The position numbers and the translations under genes are program-made. A model generated the notes under the pieces. It saw only the letters and a program-made list of their open reading frames with translations, was not told the DNA's origin and did no database searches. Below are positions 59,707 through 64,000 of a DNA stretch of 64,000 nucleotides, piece by piece. The stretch is from positions 1 through 64,000 of the forward strand of contig JBAXVX010000016.1 in the NCBI GenBank assembly GCA_037128705.1. The letters are read 5' to 3'. Within the stretch, counting starts at the first letter, position 1. Each line of letters begins with the position of its first letter. Source of the DNA: CAIVAT01 sp037128705. GTDB lineage: Bacteria; Bacteroidota; Bacteroidia; Bacteroidales; FEN-979.

Positions 59707-60549
59707 CTATTGGATAAAGGATATCTCTGCAATTACCGGGAAGTGGTCCGAAGGATACCGGCCATACCGGTCTTCTCTCAGCACTGAATAACTTACGGCA
59801 CTGGCTCCCTGTCCTGTAAAGATGAAATCAATGCGTTCGGTCGAAGGTTTTTTTGAATCGAAATTATTGAAGGTGCCTTCCATGGCTTTCGGCTGGCGTT
59901 TCTCTGAGAGTCTCGCATCCTGAAGCTGACGCAGGATGATTTTCACCGGTTCGCTGTCGGGATCCCCGTTAAAATCGCCCATGAGAATCACCGGCCAGCC
60001 GGCTTTATTCAACAGGGCAATTTTCTGAAGGATGAGGATGGCACTGTTTTTACGGGCCTCCACGCCAATGTGATCAAGGTGGGTGTTGAACACCCAAAAC
60101 TGTCGACCGCTGGGAATATCCCTGAAAAGTCCATAGGTGCAGATGCGCGGTAAAGCAGCATCCCAGCCAACAGACACTTTTTCGGGGGTTGGCGACAGCC
60201 AGAAAGTTCCGTGCCGTAGCAGCCTGAACCGTTTCAGGTTATACCAGATTGCGCTGAATTCGCCTTTGGTCATTCCATCTTCACGCCCGATACCGATATG
60301 ACGGTACTCGGTGAAGGCTGAGTCGATGTATTTCACCTGGTTGATCAGGGCCTCCTGTGTTCCGAAAATAGCGGGGTTTGCCGACCTGACCTGCTCACAG
60401 AGCCAGGATTTCCTGATTGGCCATGAATTTGCTCCATCTCCCGCGTTGTCCAGCCGGATGTTATAGGTCATCACAGTAACCGACTGGCCCACCGCGTTGA
60501 CAGCCAGCCACCATACAGCCAAAACGGATAGGATATTTCTGTGGGACAT
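59707..60549 (-). CDS. Secreted endonuclease/exonuclease/phosphatase family protein
   Basis: The 280-residue protein starts with a signal peptide (cleavage after WLAVNAVGQ) and has the EEP fold: VMTYNIRLDN, FGTQEALINQV, VFNTHLDHIGVEAR, MGDFNGDPDSEP and YPSDHFPVIAEI. It could be a secreted nuclease or a sphingomyelinase-like phosphodiesterase. The ATG at 60549 is chosen, since the longer frame begins in the heptad array. The C-terminus is short and carries no type IX sorting domain, so it is probably periplasmic. Confidence 0.88.
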   Translation of the reverse strand: MSHRNILSVLAVWWLAVNAVGQSVTVMTYNIRLDNAGDGANSWPIRKSWLCEQVRSANPAIFGTQEALINQVKYIDSAFTEYRHIGIGREDGMTKGEFSAIWYNLKRFRLLRHGTFWLSPTPEKVSVGWDAALPRICTYGLFRDIPSGRQFWVFNTHLDHIGVEARKNSAILILQKIALLNKAGWPVILMGDFNGDPDSEPVKIILRQLQDARLSEKRQPKAMEGTFNNFDSKKPSTERIDFIFTGQGASAVSYSVLREDRYGRYPSDHFPVIAEISFIQ

Positions 60550-60624
60550 TGTTGATTTCTGATTACCATTGACAAGGTAAATGTACTTTATTTTCGGAAA
60601 ATGCAAGCCGGGGAGTAGAAAAAA

Positions 60625-60708
60625 GCCATTAGCCATTAGCCATTAGCCATTAGGCATTAGGGATTAGCCATTGGTCAATCGTAAATCGTAAATCGTATAT
60701 CGTAAATC
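60625..60708 (-). repeat. Heptad array, 12 units, upstream of yfcE
   Basis: Plus strand: GCCATTA (x4), GGCATTA, GGGATTA, GCCATTG, GTCAATC, GTAAATC (x2), GTATATC, GTAAATC. It ends 8 bp before the yfcE -7 box. On the minus strand: GATTTAC block, GATTGAC, CAATGGC, T block. Confidence 0.95.
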
Positions 60709-60716
60709 CCTTTCTT

Positions 60717-60724
60717 TATCTTTG
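60717..60724 (+). promoter_or_regulatory. Predicted -7 box of yfcE (leaderless)
   Basis: TATCTTTG ends 4 bp before the ATG at 60729, so the mRNA would be leaderless. The position expected for -33 falls inside the heptad array. Confidence 0.6.
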
Positions 60725-60728
60725 TCCC

Positions 60729-61232
60729 ATGCTCCACATTGGTATCCTTTCCGACACCCATGGGTTCCTTCACCCGAGGGTCCTTGAATTCTTTGCCGGG
60801 ATGGATGAAATATGGCATGCGGGCGATATGGGCGACATTTCCGTTGCACGGAAATTGAGGGAGCTGAAGCCGCTCAAGGCTGTTTACGGCAACATCGACG
60901 GACAGGATGTGCGGATAGAATTTCCAGAGGTACTGGTTTTTCAGGTTGAACAGGTCAAAGTGCTGATGACCCACATCGGCGGATATCCCGGTCGCTATGA
61001 CAGCCGGGCAAGACAACTAATCGGTCAGGAAAAACCCAAACTGTTTGTGTGCGGTCATTCCCACATTCTCAAGGTGATGTATGATAAAAAATGGGAACTT
61101 CTTCACATCAACCCCGGGGCTGCCGGTAAGTACGGAATGCATAAATCAATTACCGCCGTGCGGTTCATTGTTGATGGAGACAATATGCGGGACCTGGAGG
61201 TGCTGGATATCACAAAAATGACGAGTGACTAA
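60729..61232 (+). CDS. YfcE/MJ0936-type phosphodiesterase
   Basis: The 167-residue protein is a small calcineurin-like metallophosphoesterase. Metal-binding motifs are GILSDTHGF, HAGDMGD, YGNIDG, LMTHIGGYPG and CGHSHI, followed by INPGAAGKYG. Relatives hydrolyse phosphodiesters; the natural substrate is unknown. Its last residues (KMTSD) and TAA stop come from a heptad array, as in the LtaS-like gene. It converges on the DUF4293 gene. Confidence 0.92.
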   Translation: MLHIGILSDTHGFLHPRVLEFFAGMDEIWHAGDMGDISVARKLRELKPLKAVYGNIDGQDVRIEFPEVLVFQVEQVKVLMTHIGGYPGRYDSRARQLIGQEKPKLFVCGHSHILKVMYDKKWELLHINPGAAGKYGMHKSITAVRFIVDGDNMRDLEVLDITKMTSD

Positions 61233-61294
61233 TGAAGAATGACGAGTGACGAATGACGAATTTTTTGTCACGCGTCACACGTCACCTGTCACGT
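61216..61294. repeat. Paired inverted heptad arrays between yfcE and DUF4293
   Basis: AAATGAC, GAGTGAC, TAATGAA, GAATGAC, GAGTGAC, GAATGAC run forward, then GAATTTTTT, then GTCACGC, GTCACAC, GTCACCT, GTCACGT run in the opposite sense. It fills the gap between two convergent genes and could fold into a hairpin. Confidence 0.9.
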
Positions 61295-61295
61295 T

Positions 61296-61772
61296 TTATC
61301 TCAGTCTGTCCGATGACTTTACCAGCGAATCGTCTTTGCGGATGGCCCGGGTGGCCAGCACCAGGAATGCCAGGGAGATAAGCGGAAGCACCATGCCCGT
61401 GATGTTGTAATCAGGTTCAGTAAGTGTCATGGTTTTGATACGGGTGGCATAGAAAAAAAAGACAACCATAATCAGCACGATGTTGGCCAGCACATTGAAG
61501 GCGCATATGCGGATCTGCAGTGGGCGGTTTTTAAATAGAAAGATGGTTGATACTGTAAAAATGACTGAAACCACAGCAAGGAAAATCAGCGGAATGGTGA
61601 AAAAATTGCTGAATGCAACCTTCGGTTCAGGGTCCATGCATCGGATCCCCCAGATATAAAATTTATAATTTCCCTGGATCTCATTATAATAATTTGCCAA
61701 TGGAAAAAAGAAGAGCAGGATGCCGGCAATCGCCACCACCAAAAGGAATATTGTTTGAATACGTTGTAACAT
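61296..61772 (-). CDS. DUF4293 membrane protein
   Basis: The 158-residue protein has four TM helices (about 5-27, 54-76, 84-105 and 125-143). The start MLQRIQTIFLLVVAIAG and the position divergent from rho are typical of the Bacteroidota family DUF4293. The function is unknown; the linkage with rho is conserved in the phylum as far as I recall. The stop follows directly after a heptad array. Confidence 0.88.
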   Translation of the reverse strand: MLQRIQTIFLLVVAIAGILLFFFPLANYYNEIQGNYKFYIWGIRCMDPEPKVAFSNFFTIPLIFLAVVSVIFTVSTIFLFKNRPLQIRICAFNVLANIVLIMVVFFFYATRIKTMTLTEPDYNITGMVLPLISLAFLVLATRAIRKDDSLVKSSDRLR

Positions 61773-61844
61773 GGGAGCCTTGTTTAATAACTGCGCGAAT
61801 TTAGGAAAGTTTTTGCTGACAGAATTTGGGGTTGAGAAAAAATG

Positions 61845-61874
61845 TTGACAATCCGGAATAATTGGTTATCTTTG
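61845..61874 (+). promoter_or_regulatory. Predicted rho promoter
   Basis: TTG (61845-61847), 19 bp, TATCTTTG (61867-61874). The leader to the ATG at 61994 would be about 113 nt, AT-rich, long enough for autoregulation as known for rho in other bacteria. Confidence 0.75.
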
Positions 61875-61993
61875 TGCCGATTTAAATCCCCGCGAACAAC
61901 TTCTTATTTGATTTTCAATCCATTTCAATTATTATTTTCAAATCCATAGTTCATTTTTACATTGACTATACAATCAATTAAACTTCATAAATC

Positions 61994-63886
61994 ATGTATG
62001 ACATTATTTCCCTCGATAGCAAAGAGCTGTCTGAGATACGCGAAATAGCCAGGCAATTCAACATCCCCAAAGTTGACAAGTTCGAAAAACAGGATCTTAT
62101 CTACAAGATCCTCGATCACCAGGCACTCAATCCAACTCCCGAAATCCTGAACCAGGAAAAGAAAGAACAGGTTAAACCATTCCGTGGCCGTCCGCGCAAG
62201 GATCAGGAGATCAAACCGCGCGAACCGCGCGAACCCAAAGTTCAGCCGGAGCTAATCGTGCCGGTTGCAGAGGTTATTTCATCCGAAATCAATGAGCAGC
62301 CGGTTTCCGCTGAAGCCCGCCTGCCACGCGAACAGCGTCAGCCCAGGGATCAGCGTCCCGGCCGCGAACCACTTCCTCCGCGTGAACCACGTTCACCTCA
62401 GGATCCTCGTCAGCCTCGTGACCAGCGTCCTGCCCGTGACCAGCGCCCGCCCAGGGGGAACAAACCATTCAGGCCATTCCAGGAGAAGGCTCCCATCGAG
62501 CCGCTGGTTAAAATGACCATGCCTGAGTTGATTGATACACCCGAGGAGCGGTTTGATTTTGATGAACCCAACGATAAACCCTTTGTTGCCATTGACCCGG
62601 TTGATGTCATCCAGAAACCCGATGGATTTGTTGAACCTGCCGAACCCGAAACCAACGGGGCTTCAATTGTTTCCGATGCCCAGGCACTGCCTGCTGCTGA
62701 TGAGCGCAAGCACCGCGATTTCCCTAGAAAATATCCGGAACGTCAGCGTGAAGAGTATACCTTTGAGTTTGAAGGAATTATCGTTAGCGAAGGGGTGCTT
62801 GAAATCATGACTGACGGATACGGATTCCTCCGTTCATCCGATTATAATTACCTGAATTCTCCGGATGACATTTATGTTTCTCAATCTCAGATCAAATTGT
62901 TCGGATTGAAAACAGGGGATACTGTGCGTGGAACCATTCGCCCGCCCAAAGAGGGTGAGAAATATTTTCCACTGATCAAGGTCGACCTGATCAATGGCCG
63001 TAAACCGGAAGAGGTGCGCGATCGTATTCCGTTTGACTACCTGACCCCGCTCTTCCCGATGAAGAAATTCAAACTGACCGGCCATAAAAATGAAAGTATG
63101 TCGACCCGCGTGATCGACATGTTTGCCCCCATTGGTTTCGGACAGCGCGGATTGATCGTTGCCCAGCCTAAAACCGGGAAAACAGTATTATTGAAGGAGA
63201 TTGCCAATGCCATTGCCGCCAACCATCCGGACGTTTATATGATCATCCTCCTGATTGATGAGCGCCCTGAAGAGGTTACCGACATGCAGCGCAGTGTGAA
63301 GGCCGAAGTTATTTCATCAACTTTTGACGAGCCGGCCGAGCGCCATGCACGCATTTCGAATATCATCCTGGAGAAGGCAAAACGACTGGTTGAATGCGGT
63401 CACGATGTGGTGATCCTGCTCGATTCCATCACCCGCCTTGCACGTGCCTACAATACGGTGGCTCCTGCATCAGGGAAGGTGCTTTCGGGAGGTGTGGAGG
63501 CCAATGCCCTTCAAAAACCCAAACGGTTTTTCGGTGCAGCACGCCAGATTGAAAATGGCGGTTCGCTGACCATCATTGCTACGGCACTCATTGAGACCGG
63601 CTCCAAAATGGACGAGGTGATCTTTGAAGAATTCAAGGGTACCGGCAACATGGAACTGCAGCTCGACCGCAAGCTCTCAAATAAACGCATCTATCCTGCC
63701 ATCGACATTGTCTCTTCCAGCACACGCCGTGAAGACCTTCTGTTGGAGAAGGACGTATTGCAGCGTATCTGGATCCTGAGGAACCACCTGGCTGACATGA
63801 ATCCATTGGAAGCCATGGAATTTCTGAAGGAAAGGATGAAGTTCACCAACTCCAATGAGGAGTTCCTTATTTCGATGAACGGGTAG
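61994..63886 (+). CDS. rho: Transcription termination factor Rho
   Basis: Rho is a hexameric RNA helicase that ends transcription of untranslated RNA. The 630-residue protein has the N-terminal Rho domain (MYDIISLDSKELSEIREIAR), then a disordered insert (about 50-250) rich in Arg, Glu, Pro and Gln with RQPRDQRP-type repeats. After it come the cold-shock RNA-binding domain (ILEIMTDGYGFLRSSDYNYL), Walker A QPKTGKTVLLKE, Walker B VVILLDSITRLARAYN and the C-terminal QPIYPAIDI-like segment (RIYPAIDIVSSSTR). Such inserts are common in Bacteroidota Rho proteins. A heptad array follows directly. Confidence 0.96.
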   Translation: MYDIISLDSKELSEIREIARQFNIPKVDKFEKQDLIYKILDHQALNPTPEILNQEKKEQVKPFRGRPRKDQEIKPREPREPKVQPELIVPVAEVISSEINEQPVSAEARLPREQRQPRDQRPGREPLPPREPRSPQDPRQPRDQRPARDQRPPRGNKPFRPFQEKAPIEPLVKMTMPELIDTPEERFDFDEPNDKPFVAIDPVDVIQKPDGFVEPAEPETNGASIVSDAQALPAADERKHRDFPRKYPERQREEYTFEFEGIIVSEGVLEIMTDGYGFLRSSDYNYLNSPDDIYVSQSQIKLFGLKTGDTVRGTIRPPKEGEKYFPLIKVDLINGRKPEEVRDRIPFDYLTPLFPMKKFKLTGHKNESMSTRVIDMFAPIGFGQRGLIVAQPKTGKTVLLKEIANAIAANHPDVYMIILLIDERPEEVTDMQRSVKAEVISSTFDEPAERHARISNIILEKAKRLVECGHDVVILLDSITRLARAYNTVAPASGKVLSGGVEANALQKPKRFFGAARQIENGGSLTIIATALIETGSKMDEVIFEEFKGTGNMELQLDRKLSNKRIYPAIDIVSSSTRREDLLLEKDVLQRIWILRNHLADMNPLEAMEFLKERMKFTNSNEEFLISMNG

Positions 63887-63890
63887 GAAA

Positions 63891-64000
63891 ACGTGACACG
63901 TGACGCGTGACGCGTGACAAAAAAGCGTGACTGGTGACGCGTGACGCGTGACAAAAAAGCGTGACTGGTGACGCGTGACGCGTGACAAAAAAGCGTGACA
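63891..64000 (+). repeat. Heptad array with 34-bp higher-order repeat after rho (runs off the window)
   Basis: ACGTGAC (x2), GCGTGAC (x2), then a 34-bp block (AAAAAA, GCGTGAC, TGGTGAC, GCGTGAC, GCGTGAC) repeated twice and begun a third time at the window edge. It starts 4 bp after the rho stop codon. Confidence 0.95.

Noticed and set aside
63677..63988. Reading frames on the minus strand rich in VTRHAS through the rho 3' end
   Set aside because: They are the stop-free strand of the GCGTGAC repeats continued antisense into rho; no start signal or family similarity.
63891..64000. Repetitive array resembling a CRISPR
   Set aside because: Units are 7 bp (34 bp higher order) with no unique spacers of 25-40 bp and no cas genes in the window.

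Overview
The window is chromosomal DNA from a member of the Bacteroidota, probably Bacteroidales-like and uncultured. Three things point there. Two secreted enzymes carry type IX secretion C-terminal domains. Many genes are preceded by the Bacteroidota -7 box TAnnTTTG, several with a TTG/TTTG about 19-21 bp upstream, and few have Shine-Dalgarno sequences. The gene families are also typical of the phylum: DUF4293 divergent from rho, a THX ribosomal protein, a FadL-like porin, and a Nif3/zinc-ribbon pair. No prophage, transposase, CRISPR array, tRNA or rRNA was seen. The 56 protein genes and one RNA gene are densely packed; neighbours often overlap by 4-23 bp.

Layout. 0-8 kb: small envelope protein, punA-lpxK, an orphan receiver protein, Nif3/zinc-ribbon pair, FadL-like porin, Gly/Tyr-rich lipoprotein. 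8-20 kb: proS, GIN-domain lipoprotein and PagL-like protein, mazG, peroxiredoxin, a MacA-type adaptor / MacB-type permease / TolC export operon lacking its ATPase, gyrB, wecB. 20.6-26.5 kb: RNase P RNA, MATE exporter, glycosyltransferase and YfhO-like membrane protein, rpmH. 26.6-36.9 kb: secreted GH16 enzyme, peptide use (pepD, PqqD-like, OPT transporter), rsmG, thx, trmH, a membrane-anchored TPR protein, fmt, hup. 37-48 kb: secreted M28 peptidase, small membrane protein, mpg, methyltransferase, esterase, recQ, four-helix-bundle (S23) gene, citrate lyase (citF and a citD-citE fusion). 48-64 kb: exonuclease, LtaS-like sulfatase, lipid kinase, MscS channel, ornithine carbamoyltransferase, FtsE-like ATPase, large membrane protein, rlmB-like, rmuC, nuclease/phosphatase, yfcE, DUF4293, rho.

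The outstanding feature is a family of degenerate 7-bp tandem repeats (heptad arrays, consensus roughly nAnTnnC) at 16 places. Fourteen lie right of 40.7 kb, one is at 35.4 kb and a decayed one at 16.0 kb. They fill intergenic spaces, often ending exactly at start or stop codons, and keep a strict 7-bp register while the sequence drifts through variants such as GATTTAC, GATATAC, GAATTAC, CAATTAC, CAATGCC, TAATGCC and TAATGGC. Six long arrays show the same order: G-initial heptads first, then (in most) C-initial transition heptads, then T-initial heptads. Because 7 is not a multiple of 3, a stop-containing heptad gives stops in all three frames, and several genes end on a repeat-supplied stop. 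One array lies inside the citrate lyase gene, in the strand reading without stops, and adds about 17 residues in frame. A pair of identical 33-bp inverted arrays encloses the S23 gene. I know of no described system in this phylum that explains them; the nearest analogy I know is the heptameric STRR repeats of cyanobacteria.
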